DNA of 64,000 bases from Sphingomonas sp. UBA978 (GTDB lineage Bacteria; Pseudomonadota; Alphaproteobacteria; Sphingomonadales; Sphingomonadaceae): assembly GCF_002292295.1 (NCBI RefSeq), contig NZ_DBBS01000020.1, positions 304,806 to 368,805 of the forward strand, written 5' to 3'. Both the position numbers and the translations under genes were made by a program. Every line of letters begins with the position of its first letter. Within the stretch, counting starts at the first letter, position 1. The notes under the pieces were generated by a model. That model worked only from the letters and a program-made list of their open reading frames with translations, did no database searches and was not told the DNA's origin. This document shows positions 8,142-18,600 of this stretch, in pieces.

Positions 8142-10493
8142 TTGATCCAGCTTTCAGTGATGGCGGCGGTCGTATGTGGTGCGATACTCGCGCTGCTGCT
8201 CGGCGGGGCCGGCTATGCGCTGTTCGTCGGCTGGCGCCTCCACGGCGAGGCGGCGGCGGTGCTGGATTATAGCCGCGAGACGGAGGCGCTGCGCAGCGTG
8301 TCGCCGGCGATGGCGATGCTGGTGCGCGCCGACGGCCGGGTCGAGATGCCGCCGCGGCTGGTCGACTGGTTCGGGCTGGATGCGTCGCCGCGGTTTCTGC
8401 AGGATCTGGCGGCGGACGGATCGGGACTGCACCCGGTCGAGGCGCAGGCGCTCGCCAACGATATCAAGGCGGCGCAGCGCGCCGGCCGCGGCTTCGAACG
8501 CGCCTTGCATCCGCAGGGGTCGGGCCGCGCGATCACGGTGCGGGGCAGCCGGGCGCCGGGCGAACTGGGCGCGACCGGCGCGGTCGTGGTGTGGACGCTC
8601 GACGCGACCGACAGCGAATCGGAGATCACGCGCCTGCGCGACGAGGTCGGGTCGCTGTCGATCGCCTTCGACGCGCTGACCGGGCTGATCGAGGCGGCGC
8701 CGCTGCCGATGTGGTATCGCGGCTCCGACCTGCGGCTGGCGATGGTCAACACCGCCTATGTGCGTGCGGTGGAGGGCGCGGACGCCGCCGATGTCGTGGC
8801 GCGGCAACTGGAGCTGGTCGAGGGATCGGGGCGCGGGGGGCCGCGTGCGGGTGCGCAGGCGGCGCGCGCGATGGGGACGCCGCAGCGCGAGGTGCTGCCC
8901 GCGACGATCGAGGGCGAGCGCCGCTCGCTCGAGGTGCACGACGTGCCGCTGCCCACCGGCGGCGTCGCCAGCTTCGCCGTCGATATTGAAGATCTTGAAC
9001 AGTCACGTGCCGGCGCCAAACGCTTCGCCGACGCGCAACGTGCGATGCTCGATCGGCTGTCCGCGGGGGTCGCGCAATTCGGCCCCGACCGCGGTCTGGT
9101 GTTCTGTAACCAGCCGTTCCGCAGGATGTTCGCGATGCGCGCCGAATGGCTCGCCGACCGTCCCGAGTTCGACCGCGTGCTGGAGCGGATGCGCGAGGCG
9201 AGCCGGTTGCCCGAGGTGCGTGACTTTCCGAGCTGGAAGGTCGAGCGCCGCGCGTGGTTCGTCCCCGGCGACACCGCGATCGAGGAAAGCTGGCACCTGC
9301 CCGGCGGCACGCACCTGCGCGTCGTCGCCCAGCCGTTGCCGGACGGCGGCCTGCTCGCGATCTTCGAGGACCGCACCGAGCAGGTGCAACTGGCGAGCGC
9401 ACGCGACACGCTGTTGCGGGTGCGGACCGCGACCTTCGACAATCTGTTCGAGGCGCTGGCGGTATTCGCCGCGGACGGCAAATTGCAATTGTGGAACAAC
9501 CGGCTGCGCGCGGTCTGGGGGTTCGAGGAGGAGTTTCTCGCAGGCCATCCGCGCGTCGATGCCTTTGCCGAGGCGGCCGCGTCGAAGCTCGCGACGCCCA
9601 ACCGCGCGGCATTGATCCCGGAACTGGTCCGATCGGCGACCGGGGACCGGCAGCAGCGCGCCGGCCGCGTCGCCTTCGCCGACGGACGCCATTTCGAATT
9701 TGCGGCGGTGCCGTTGCCGGACGGCAATGCGCTGCTGACGATGCTCGACATCACCGATAGCCGGCGCGCGGAACAGGCGCTGCGCGATCGCGCCAACGCG
9801 CTGGAGACGGCGGATCGGGTCAAGACGCAGTTCGTCGCGAACATGAGCTACGAACTGCGCACGCCGCTGACCTCGATCAGCGGGTTCGCCGAAATGCTGC
9901 ACGCGGGCTATGCCGGCCAGCTGAGCCCCGACGCCGGCGGCTATGTCGAGGCGATCCTGCAATCGGTCGAGCGGCTCGGCTTGTTGATCGACGACGTGCT
10001 CGACCTGACGCAGGGCGGCGACGATGCCGAGATCGAGCGGATCGACGTCGATCTTGCCGCGACCGCGCGGGCGGCGGCGGAGACGATCATGCCCGCGGCG
10101 AAGCGTCGCAAGCTCGACTTCGCGGTGGAGCTGGCGCGGTCGACCGGGCGGGTCAGCGGCGATCCCAAGCGGCTGAAGGAAGTGGTCGAGCATCTTTTGC
10201 GCCATGCGGTTGCCTCAACGCCTGAAGGCGGGCGCATCCTGTTGCACAGCGACGGCAATGCGACGGGCGCGCGGATCATCGTATCCGACGACGGTTTCGG
10301 GATGGACGCGGAAAGCGTCGCGCGCGCGTTCGACCGGTTCGGCGAGCCCGGCATGCAGCCCACCGGCGAGCGCGCGCTGGGGCTGGGCCTGCCGCTGGCG
10401 AAGCAGTTCGTCGAGGCGCACGGCGGGCAGATCGATCTGGTGTCGGAGCCGGGCGAGGGGACGCTGGTGACGGTCGAATTGCCGCGGCGGTGA
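8142..10493 (+). CDS. divL: DivL-like cell-cycle sensor (PAS / tyrosine-type HisKA / HATPase)
   Basis: A 783-residue membrane sensor. One N-terminal transmembrane segment (residues about 1-28) is followed by several PAS-like sensory domains, then a HisKA dimerisation helix and an HATPase domain. The site that should hold the phospho-accepting histidine reads FVANMSYELRTPLTS, with Tyr570 in place of His. That substitution is the hallmark of Caulobacter DivL, which controls CckA and thereby CtrA. Length and domain order also fit DivL. The ATP-binding domain keeps DDGFGMD and GLGLPLAK, but its N-box reads EHLLRHAV with both usual asparagines replaced by histidine. The start is TTG with AGGGG upstream. 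It leads the tsaE-amgK-murU-addB-addA run. Confidence 0.85.
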   Translation: MIQLSVMAAVVCGAILALLLGGAGYALFVGWRLHGEAAAVLDYSRETEALRSVSPAMAMLVRADGRVEMPPRLVDWFGLDASPRFLQDLAADGSGLHPVEAQALANDIKAAQRAGRGFERALHPQGSGRAITVRGSRAPGELGATGAVVVWTLDATDSESEITRLRDEVGSLSIAFDALTGLIEAAPLPMWYRGSDLRLAMVNTAYVRAVEGADAADVVARQLELVEGSGRGGPRAGAQAARAMGTPQREVLPATIEGERRSLEVHDVPLPTGGVASFAVDIEDLEQSRAGAKRFADAQRAMLDRLSAGVAQFGPDRGLVFCNQPFRRMFAMRAEWLADRPEFDRVLERMREASRLPEVRDFPSWKVERRAWFVPGDTAIEESWHLPGGTHLRVVAQPLPDGGLLAIFEDRTEQVQLASARDTLLRVRTATFDNLFEALAVFAADGKLQLWNNRLRAVWGFEEEFLAGHPRVDAFAEAAASKLATPNRAALIPELVRSATGDRQQRAGRVAFADGRHFEFAAVPLPDGNALLTMLDITDSRRAEQALRDRANALETADRVKTQFVANMSYELRTPLTSISGFAEMLHAGYAGQLSPDAGGYVEAILQSVERLGLLIDDVLDLTQGGDDAEIERIDVDLAATARAAAETIMPAAKRRKLDFAVELARSTGRVSGDPKRLKEVVEHLLRHAVASTPEGGRILLHSDGNATGARIIVSDDGFGMDAESVARAFDRFGEPGMQPTGERALGLGLPLAKQFVEAHGGQIDLVSEPGEGTLVTVELPRR

Positions 10494-10497
10494 GGCT

Positions 10498-10944
10498 ATG
10501 ACTCCCATCCATTTGCCCGACGCGACGGCGACCGAGGCGTTCGGTGCGACGCTCGCCGACCATGTCCAGCCCGGCGACGTCATCACGCTCGCCGGCGATC
10601 TCGGCGCGGGCAAGACCAGCATCGCGCGCGGGTTGCTCGCCGCACTGGGCCTTGCCGGCGAGGCACCCAGCCCCAGTTTCGCGATCGTCCAGCCCTATGA
10701 CCTGCCCGAGGTGCGGATGCCGGTGTTGCACGTCGACCTGTACCGGATCGACGACCCGGGCGAGATGGCGGAACTGGGGCTGGACGAGGCGCTGTCGGAT
10801 ACGCTGCTGCTGGTCGAATGGCCGGAGCGTGCGCCCGATCACTGGCCGCATGCGCTGGCGCTCACCCTGTCGCCGGCACCGGACGGCGGACGAATCTTGA
10901 CAGCGGACGTGCCGGCGGGTTGGAGGCGGCGATGGCCGATATGA
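10498..10944 (+). CDS. tsaE: tRNA threonylcarbamoyladenosine biosynthesis ATPase TsaE
   Basis: ATPase partner of TsaB/TsaD in making t6A at position 37 of ANN-decoding tRNAs. The P-loop GDLGAGKTS lies near residues 33-41, and HVDLYRI and LLVEWPER match the family. The 148-residue length is usual. The ATG starts 4 bases after the divL stop, and the 3' end overlaps the next gene by 13 bases, so it is translationally coupled on both sides. The partners tsaB and tsaD are not in this window. Confidence 0.95.
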   Translation: MTPIHLPDATATEAFGATLADHVQPGDVITLAGDLGAGKTSIARGLLAALGLAGEAPSPSFAIVQPYDLPEVRMPVLHVDLYRIDDPGEMAELGLDEALSDTLLLVEWPERAPDHWPHALALTLSPAPDGGRILTADVPAGWRRRWPI

Positions 10945-11924
10945 CCCCGCCCGCCGGCGCTCCCGCTTTCCTCGCGCAACACGGCTGGGCCGGCGATCTG
11001 TCTCCTGTTGCAGGCGATGCCTCGTTCCGCCGCTATTTTCGAGTGACGAGCGAAGGGCGAACGGCGATCCTGATGGACGCGCCGCCGCCACACGAGGACC
11101 CGCGACCGTTCATCGCGATCGCCGAATGGCTGCGCGGACGCGGGTTCGCCGCCCCTGCGATCCATGCGGCCGACCTCGATCAGGGGCTGGTGCTGCTTGA
11201 GGATTTCGGTGACGCCCGGCTGCGCGAGGCGGCGGATGCGGACGAACCCGCAGCGCTGCCGCTCTATGCCGCGGCGATCGACCTGCTCGTCGAACTGCGC
11301 GCGCATCCGGCCGAAGGGCTCGCACCCTACGACCGCGCGGTGCTGCATCGCGAGGCGGGATTGCTGGTCGAATGGTATGCGCCGGCGCTGGGGCTCGATG
11401 TCGACGTCGCGGGCTATCACGCCGCCTGGGACGCGGTGTTCGACCATGCGCTGACCGACGAGCCGGTGACGGTGCTGCGCGATTACCATGCCGAAAACCT
11501 GATGCTGGTCGGCGCGGCGCAGTCACTGGGACTGCTCGATTTCCAGGACGCGCTCGCCGGCCATCCGGCCTACGACCTCGTGTCGCTGTTGCAGGACGCG
11601 CGGCGCGACGTCGATCCGGGCGTCGAGGAGGCGATGCTGCAACGCTATCGCGCGGCGACCGGTGCGGGCGAGGACTTCATGGCGGCCTATCACGTGCTCG
11701 GCGCGCAGCGGAACGCCAAGATCATCGGCATCTTCACCCGCCTGTGGAAGCGCGACGGCAAGCCGCGCTATCCGACGCTCTGCCCGCGGGTCTGGGCCTA
11801 TCTGGAGCGGGACCTGTCGCATCCGGTGCTCGGCCCCGTCGCGCGCTGGTTCGACGACAACGTACCGCCCGAACTGCGCGGCGATCCTGCGATGCTGGCC
11901 ACCGCCGCGGAGGCAGGGGCATGA
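10932..11924 (+). CDS. amgK: Anomeric MurNAc/GlcNAc kinase AmgK (aminoglycoside phosphotransferase family)
   Basis: Cytoplasmic sugar kinase of the APH fold. It carries the catalytic-loop pattern LRDYHAENLM and the metal-binding LLDFQDALAGHPAYDL. In Pseudomonas and related bacteria this family phosphorylates MurNAc at C1 and feeds MurU, giving a shortcut from recycled peptidoglycan sugars to UDP-MurNAc. The direct overlap with a MurU-like gene supports that role here. The start chosen is ATG 10932 inside the end of tsaE; ATG 10941 is also possible. Length is 330 residues. The first residues of the longer open frame are tsaE shadow. Confidence 0.87.
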   Translation: MADMTPPAGAPAFLAQHGWAGDLSPVAGDASFRRYFRVTSEGRTAILMDAPPPHEDPRPFIAIAEWLRGRGFAAPAIHAADLDQGLVLLEDFGDARLREAADADEPAALPLYAAAIDLLVELRAHPAEGLAPYDRAVLHREAGLLVEWYAPALGLDVDVAGYHAAWDAVFDHALTDEPVTVLRDYHAENLMLVGAAQSLGLLDFQDALAGHPAYDLVSLLQDARRDVDPGVEEAMLQRYRAATGAGEDFMAAYHVLGAQRNAKIIGIFTRLWKRDGKPRYPTLCPRVWAYLERDLSHPVLGPVARWFDDNVPPELRGDPAMLATAAEAGA

Positions 11925-12676
11925 ACCGGCAAAGGTCGCTGCGCCCCGATCCGGGCGGCGTCGTGCCGGACACGGCGATGGTGATGGCGGCGGGCCTCGG
12001 CAAGCGGATGCGGCCGCTGACCGCGACGCGGCCCAAGCCGTTGGTCGAGGTGGCAGGCAAGCCGCTGATCGACCACGTCTTCGACCGGCTGGCCAGTGCG
12101 GGCGTCAAGCGCGCGATCGTCAACGTCCATTATCTCGCCGACACGCTGGAGGCGCACGTCACCGACCGGTTCGAGGGGATCGAGGTGATCGTCAGCGACG
12201 AGCGGCGTCAGTTGATGGAGACGGGCGGCGGGCTGGTGCAGGCGCGCGGCCTGCTCGGCGATGCGCCCGTGCTGGTCATCAACAGCGACAATTTGTGGCT
12301 CGACGGGCCGATCGACGCGATCAGGCTGCTCAGCCATCGCTGGGACGATGCGATCATGGACGCGCTGCTGCTGGTCGTGCCCTATGCGCGCGCCAACAAT
12401 CATCACGGTCAGGGCGATTTCCGCGTCGCTGCCGACGGGCGGATCATCGGCCGGCGCAAGGAGGGCGCGACCGCGCCGTTCGTCTACACCGGTATCCAGA
12501 TCCTTCATCCGCGCATCATCCGCGACTGGCCCGAGGGGCCGTTCTCCACCAACCTGTTCTGGAGCCGCGCGATCGAGGCGGGCCGCGCCTATGCGCAGGT
12601 GCATCAGGGCCTGTGGTTCGACGTCGGCACGCCCGCCGCCATTCCGAAGACGGAGGCGGTCATCGCCAATGGCTGA
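11921..12676 (+). CDS. murU: N-acetylmuramate-1-phosphate uridylyltransferase MurU
   Basis: Nucleotidyltransferase that makes UDP-MurNAc from MurNAc-1-phosphate and UTP. The N-terminal nucleotide-binding signature AAGLGKRMRPLTATRPKPL is intact, followed by VAGKPLIDH and the INSDNLW metal-binding segment. Length is 251 residues, in line with MurU rather than the longer glucose-1-phosphate thymidylyltransferases. ATG overlaps the amgK stop (ATGA). The neighbour AmgK supplies its substrate. A general sugar-1-phosphate nucleotidyltransferase is the alternative call. Confidence 0.88.
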   Translation: MNRQRSLRPDPGGVVPDTAMVMAAGLGKRMRPLTATRPKPLVEVAGKPLIDHVFDRLASAGVKRAIVNVHYLADTLEAHVTDRFEGIEVIVSDERRQLMETGGGLVQARGLLGDAPVLVINSDNLWLDGPIDAIRLLSHRWDDAIMDALLLVVPYARANNHHGQGDFRVAADGRIIGRRKEGATAPFVYTGIQILHPRIIRDWPEGPFSTNLFWSRAIEAGRAYAQVHQGLWFDVGTPAAIPKTEAVIANG

Positions 12677-15635
12677 GGCGCGCAAGCCCCGGCTGTTCAC
12701 GATCCCCTCGCACAAGGCGTTTGCCGATACGCTGGTCGCTGGACTGATGCGGCGGACCGCGGGCGACGCGATGGCGCTGGCCCGCGGGCTGGTGCTGCTG
12801 CCCAACAATCGCGCCGCGCGGGCGGTGACGGCGGCGTTCGTGCGGGCGAGCGGCGGCGGGCTGTTGCTGCCGCGGCTGGTGACGCTCGGCAGCCCCGATC
12901 TCGGTGAGGCGGTGGGCGCGGCGCTCGACCCGGTCGACGATCCCAGCCCGCCGCCGCCCGCGGTCGATCCGATGCAGCGACGGATGATCCTCGCGCGACT
13001 GGTGTTCGAGGAGCGTGCCCGCGCCGGTGCGTCGATCGACGCGGCGGAGGCAGTGCGGCTGGCGGGCGAATTGTGCCACACGCTCGACCAGCTGCTGGTC
13101 GAGGAGGTCGCGCCCGAGGCGTTGCGGGATATCGACCTCGCCCCCGAACTGACCGAACATTGGCAACGCGCGCTGTCGACCTTCGCGATCGTGCTCGAAC
13201 GCTGGCCGGTCGAGCTTGCCGCGCTCGGCAGGATCGATGCCGCGACCCGGCGGCGGATACTGCTCGACCGGCTGGAGCAACGCTGGCGTGCGGCGCCGCC
13301 GACGGGCTTCGTCTGCGCGGCGGGCATCACCGATCCTGCGCCCGCGGTCGCACGGCTGCTCCGCTGCGTCGCGGAGGCGCCGCAGGGGATGACGGTGTTC
13401 GCAGGGCTCGACCTCGCGATGCCGCAGGAGGAATGGGACGCGCTCGGCCCGCATCGTCCCGATCCCGTCACCGGCCATATCCGCCGCTCGATCGAAACGC
13501 ATCCGCAGTTCCACCTCAAACTGATGCTCGACCGGATGAGCGTTGGTCGCGGCGAGGTGGCGAACTGGCCCGGCACCGCCGGTCCCGATGCGGGCGCGGT
13601 GCGCGGCCGGGCGATCGCCAATGCGCTGGCGCCGGCCGCCTTCACCGGCAAATGGACCGACCTCAAGGCAGAGGACCGGCGGCTGACCGGCGTCGTCGCC
13701 GCCGAACTCGCTACCCCGGCGGAAGAGGCGCAGACGATCGCGCTGGCGCTGCGCGGCGCGCTGGAACAGGAGGGACAGACCGCCGCGCTGGTGACCCCCG
13801 ACCGTGCGCTGGCGCGGCGGGTGGCGGTGCACCTCAAGCGCTGGGGGATCGACGCCAACGATACTGCGGGGCGGCCGTTGTCGATCCTGCCGCCGGGAAC
13901 GTTGCTGCTTGCGCTTGCCGAAGCGGCGGCGCAGCGCTTCGCGCCGATGGCGTTGCTGGCGCTGTTGAAGCATCCGCTGGTGCGCAACGATCCGGACGAC
14001 CGGGCTGTTCGTGGCGCGTGGCTCGACGGTACGCGCGGCGTCGATCGCGGCCTGCGCGGACCGCGGCCGGCTGCGGGGCTGGACGGGATCACCGGGCATC
14101 TGCTGACCAACCGGCGCGACCGTGCGGCGGCGTGGTTCGGCGAGGCGGTGGCGCTGCTCAAGCCGATCGAACTGGTCTGCGAACAGGGCGCGCAACCGCT
14201 GCCGGCGCTGCTGGCGGTGCTGCGCGAGACGGCACAGGCGTTGTGCGGCGACGAATTGTGGTCCGGGCCGGCGGGGCGGGCGGCGGCGGATTTCCTCGAC
14301 GCGCTGGAACGCGAGGCGGCGATGGGGCCGCCGCGGGTCGCGCCCGATGGACTGGTGCCTCTGCTGCGCGGGTTGATGGACGAAGTCGCGGTCCGCTACG
14401 GATCGCGCGTCGGCCATCCGCGTATCGCGATCTATGGCCTGCTGGAGGCGCGGCTGCAGACCGCGGACCTGATGGTGCTGGGCGGGCTGAACGAAGGCGT
14501 ATGGCCCGGGCGTCCGGCGCCCGACCCGTGGCTGGCGCCGCGGATCCGGGCGACGCTCGGCCTGCCGGGGCTGGAACGAGCGGTCGGCGTGGCGGCGCAT
14601 GAATTCGGGCAGGCGCTGGGCGCGCCGCGCGCCATCGTGACGCGGGCACGGCGCGATGCTGCTTCCCCCGCGCTGGCGTCGCGATTATGGCTGCGATTGC
14701 AGGCGATGGCGGGCGACCGGTTCGTGCGGGCGCACGATCTGGAGGGCTGGGCGCGGGCGCTCGACGACCCGCAAGCGCACGAACCCGCGGATCGGCCGGC
14801 GCCGATGCCCGTACCGGCACTCCGCCCCAGAGTGATTTCGGTGACCGAGATCGACCGGCTGAAGGCGGACCCCTATGCGTTTTACGCCCGCCGGGTGCTC
14901 GGGCTGATGCCGCTTGATCCGGTCGACGCCGATCCCAGCGCAGCCTGGCGTGGCACCGCGGTGCACGACATCCTCGAACAATGGTGGAAGCTGGATCGGT
15001 GCGCCGCCGATGCGCTGATGGACCGCGCGACCGCGATGCTGGAGGACGAACGGACGCATCCGATGATGCGCGCGCTCTGGCGGCCGCGGCTGGTCGAGGC
15101 GATCGACTGGATCGCGCGCACGGTCGCCCAGCAGGATGCAGAGGGCCGCAAGGTCGCTTCTGCGGAGGGACAGGGACATATCGAGATCAACGGCGTCAGA
15201 CTGTCGGGCCGCTACGACCGGGTCGACCGGCTCGCCGACGGCAGCCTTGCGATCGTCGATTACAAGACCGGCAAGCCGCCATCGTCCGCCGCGGTGCGGG
15301 CGGGTTACAGCCTGCAACTCGGGCTGCTCGGTGCCATCGCCGAGCGCGGGGGCTTCCCCGACGTCGCGGGCCGGGCCGGCGGGTTCGAATATTGGTCGCT
15401 CGGCAAGAAGCGCGACCAGTTCGGCTATATCGAAAGCCCGGTCGATGCCGAGGGCCGGCGCGAGAAGATCGTGACGGGCGAATTCACCACGATCGCGGTC
15501 GCCAATTTCGTCGATGCCGCGGCGAAATGGCTGACCGGCGACGAAGCCTTCACCGCCAAGCTGGTGCCGGAATATGCGCCTTATGCCGAATACGACCAGT
15601 TGATGCGCAGGGACGAATGGTATGGCCGGGACTGA
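12669..15635 (+). CDS. addB: AddB subunit of the AddAB helicase-nuclease (double-strand break repair)
   Basis: Partner of AddA in resecting broken DNA ends for RecA loading. The C-terminal third has a PD-(D/E)XK nuclease core (GRYDRVDRL then AIVDYKTGKP). No Walker A motif is visible, as is usual for the alphaproteobacterial AddB type, which has a degenerate helicase fold. I see no cysteine cluster near the C-terminus of the kind that holds iron-sulfur in Firmicute AddB. The start ATG overlaps the murU stop by 8 bases, and the stop overlaps addA by 14 bases. Length is 988 residues. Confidence 0.93.
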   Translation: MAEARKPRLFTIPSHKAFADTLVAGLMRRTAGDAMALARGLVLLPNNRAARAVTAAFVRASGGGLLLPRLVTLGSPDLGEAVGAALDPVDDPSPPPPAVDPMQRRMILARLVFEERARAGASIDAAEAVRLAGELCHTLDQLLVEEVAPEALRDIDLAPELTEHWQRALSTFAIVLERWPVELAALGRIDAATRRRILLDRLEQRWRAAPPTGFVCAAGITDPAPAVARLLRCVAEAPQGMTVFAGLDLAMPQEEWDALGPHRPDPVTGHIRRSIETHPQFHLKLMLDRMSVGRGEVANWPGTAGPDAGAVRGRAIANALAPAAFTGKWTDLKAEDRRLTGVVAAELATPAEEAQTIALALRGALEQEGQTAALVTPDRALARRVAVHLKRWGIDANDTAGRPLSILPPGTLLLALAEAAAQRFAPMALLALLKHPLVRNDPDDRAVRGAWLDGTRGVDRGLRGPRPAAGLDGITGHLLTNRRDRAAAWFGEAVALLKPIELVCEQGAQPLPALLAVLRETAQALCGDELWSGPAGRAAADFLDALEREAAMGPPRVAPDGLVPLLRGLMDEVAVRYGSRVGHPRIAIYGLLEARLQTADLMVLGGLNEGVWPGRPAPDPWLAPRIRATLGLPGLERAVGVAAHEFGQALGAPRAIVTRARRDAASPALASRLWLRLQAMAGDRFVRAHDLEGWARALDDPQAHEPADRPAPMPVPALRPRVISVTEIDRLKADPYAFYARRVLGLMPLDPVDADPSAAWRGTAVHDILEQWWKLDRCAADALMDRATAMLEDERTHPMMRALWRPRLVEAIDWIARTVAQQDAEGRKVASAEGQGHIEINGVRLSGRYDRVDRLADGSLAIVDYKTGKPPSSAAVRAGYSLQLGLLGAIAERGGFPDVAGRAGGFEYWSLGKKRDQFGYIESPVDAEGRREKIVTGEFTTIAVANFVDAAAKWLTGDEAFTAKLVPEYAPYAEYDQLMRRDEWYGRD

Positions 15636-18600
15636 CCTCGCCACCCTGCCGCGGCTCAAGGGCGCGCAGGCCGCGGCCAGCGATCCGCAGGCGCACGTCT
15701 GGCTGTCGGCCTCGGCCGGCACCGGCAAGACGCAGGTGCTGGCCGCACGCGTGTTCCGGCTGCTGCTGGGGGGAACGCAGCCCGGCGCGATCCTGTGCCT
15801 GACCTTCACCAAGGCAGGCGCGGCGGAAATGGCGCAGCGGATCAGCAACCGGCTCGCCGCCTGGGTACGGATGCCCGGGCCGCAGCTGGCTGCCGATCTG
15901 GAGGCGCTCGGCGAGCGTGCGACGCCGGACCTGCAGGCGCGGGCGCGCACCCTGTTCGCGGGCGTGCTCGACGCGCCGGGCGGGGGGCTGCGCATTCAGA
16001 CCATCCATGGTTTCTGCCAGAGCCTGCTCGCCGCCTTCCCGGTCGAGGCGGGGCTGACCCCCGGTTTCCGGCCGTTGGAGGCGCGCGAGGAGGCGGTGTT
16101 GGCGCGCGAGACGCTGGCGACGCTGCTGGTGGAGGCCGAACGCGACGGTCGCGGCCGTCCGATCGAGACGATCGGCGCGCTGTCGCTGCGGATGGGCGAG
16201 GGCGGTGCCGAGGGGTTTCTGCTCGCCTGTGCCCGCTCGCTGGCGGCGCTGGAGGCGCTGCCGAGCGGGATCGGACCGTGGCTGCGCCGCGCGCTCGACC
16301 TGCCGCAGGGCAATATCGGCGAGGCGCTGGCGTCGGGCTGCGACGATATCGACGAATCGCTCGTCGAGCGGCTGGCGGCGGCGAACATGGCATGGGCGAC
16401 CGCGACCGGAGTTGGCCATGCCGAAACGCTGAACCGCTGGCTCGCCGCGGCGCCGCAGGATCGCGCGCTGACGCTGTCCGATCTCGCCGGCGTGGTGCTG
16501 ACCGGCAAGAACGAGCCGCGCAAGGCGTCGAAAAAGCTCGTCGATCTCGAACCGGACTATGCCGAACTTGCCGGTGCGCTGGGTGCGCATTGCCTCGACC
16601 TGCTGTCGCTGACGCAGCGCGCCGCCTACGCCGACCTGCTCGCGGATGCGCTCGACGTCGGCCGCGATTATGCGCGCGCCTATGCGGCGGCAAAGCGGCG
16701 ATCGGGGGCGGTCGATTTCGACGATCTGATCGGCGTGACGGTGCGCCTGCTCGAACAGCCCGGCATCGGCGAATGGGTGCGCTACAAGCTCGACCAGGGG
16801 ACCGAGCATGTCCTGATCGACGAGGCGCAGGACACCAACCTCAACCAATGGCGGATCGTCACCGCGCTGGCCGGGGAGTTCTTTGTCGGACGCGGCGTCC
16901 ACGCTCCCTCGACACGGACGCTGTTCACGGTCGGCGATTTCAAGCAGGCGATCTTCGGCTTCCAAGGGACCGACCCGATCAACTTCCGCTGGGCGGAGGG
17001 GCATTTCGCCACCCGTGCCGCCGAGGTCGAGGGCGAGGCGGACTGGCCCGAAGCCGAGCGCGGCCTGCCGTTCCAGCGATTGTCGCTCACGCACAGCTTC
17101 CGTTCGACGCGGCCGATCCTCGAATTCGTCGACGCCGCTGTCGCCGCGGCGGGCGAGCCGGGGCTGGGCGCGATCGGCGACGTGCAGGAGCATGCCAGCG
17201 AGGTGCCGGGCCCGGGCACCGTCGAACTGTGGCCGCCCGTCGTCGCCGGTGGCAGCGACGAGGATGAGGAAGCGTGGATCGACGACACCGTGCGCGAACA
17301 GGCGGTGCGCGTCGCCCGCGCAGTGCGCGGCTGGATCGACGGCGGTCTGATGCTCGAGAGCAAGGGCCGGGCGCTCCGGCCCGAGGATGTGATGATCCTC
17401 GTCAAGCGGCGCGGCGACCTCGCCTCGCTGATCGTCGCGCGTTTGTATGCGGAGGGCGTGCCGGTCGCCGGCGTCGACCGGCTGCGGCTCAACGCGCCGC
17501 TGGCGGTGCAGGACCTGCTCGCCGCGGTGCGGTTCGTGTTGCAGCCGGAGGACGATTTGTCGCTGGGCTCGCTGCTGGTGTCGCCGCTGATCGGCTGGAC
17601 GCAGGACGAGCTGATGCATGCCGCGCCGCGCGACCATGGCAGCCTGTGGCGGCATCTGACGCTGACCCAGACCGACGAGCTGCTCGCGCCGCTGCGCACG
17701 ATGCTGCTGCGCGCCGATATCGCTACCCCCTACCAGTTCCTCGAGGAATTGCTGTCGGGACCGCTCGACGGACGGCGCAAGCTGCTGCGACGGCTGGGGG
17801 CGGAGGCGCGGGACCCGATCGAAGAACTGCTCAACGCGGCGCTGTCGTTCGAGACCAGCTCGACCCCGTCGCTGCAGCGCTTCCTCGACTGGTTCGATCG
17901 CGGCGATGTCGAGATCGTGCGCGACCCGTCGGCGCCGCTCGACGCGGTGCGGGTGATGACCGCGCACGGGGCCAAGGGCCTGCAGGCTCCGCTCGTGATC
18001 CTCGCGGACGCGACCGTCGATCCGACCGCGGCGCCGCGCGCGCTGGTGCGCTGGGCGCCGGAACCGGGCGCGCAGCCGATCCCGATCTTCCGTCCGCGCG
18101 CCGCCGAACGCGGCGGGCCGCTCGACGAGGCGATAGCGACGATCGAACGGCGCGAACTGGAGGAGCATTGGCGGCTGTTCTACGTCGCCGCCACGCGCGC
18201 GGAGGAACGGCTGGTGATCGGCGGCGCGCTGGGGCCGCGCGCCAAGGGCGAGCCGCCGCTTTCCAGCTGGTATGCCGCAGCGGCGCGCGCGCTCACCGAC
18301 CTCGGCGTCGCGGTTGAGGGCGTGCGGACCTTCACCGGCAAGGCTGTGCACGCCCCCGTCAAGCCACGCCCCGCCACCAGGGCTGCGGTCGCGGAGGGGA
18401 TCGCGCTGCCCGACTGGGCGCATCGCGATGCACCGACCGAATCGCGGCCGTCACGGCCGCTCGCGCCGTCGCAGCTCGGCGAGGATGAGGTCAGCGATCC
18501 GCCGCCCGGTCCCGCCATGCGCGCCGCGGCGGAACGGGGGCGGCTGATCCACGCATTGTTCGAACGCCTGCCACCAGTCGCGCCCGCGGATCGTGCAGCG

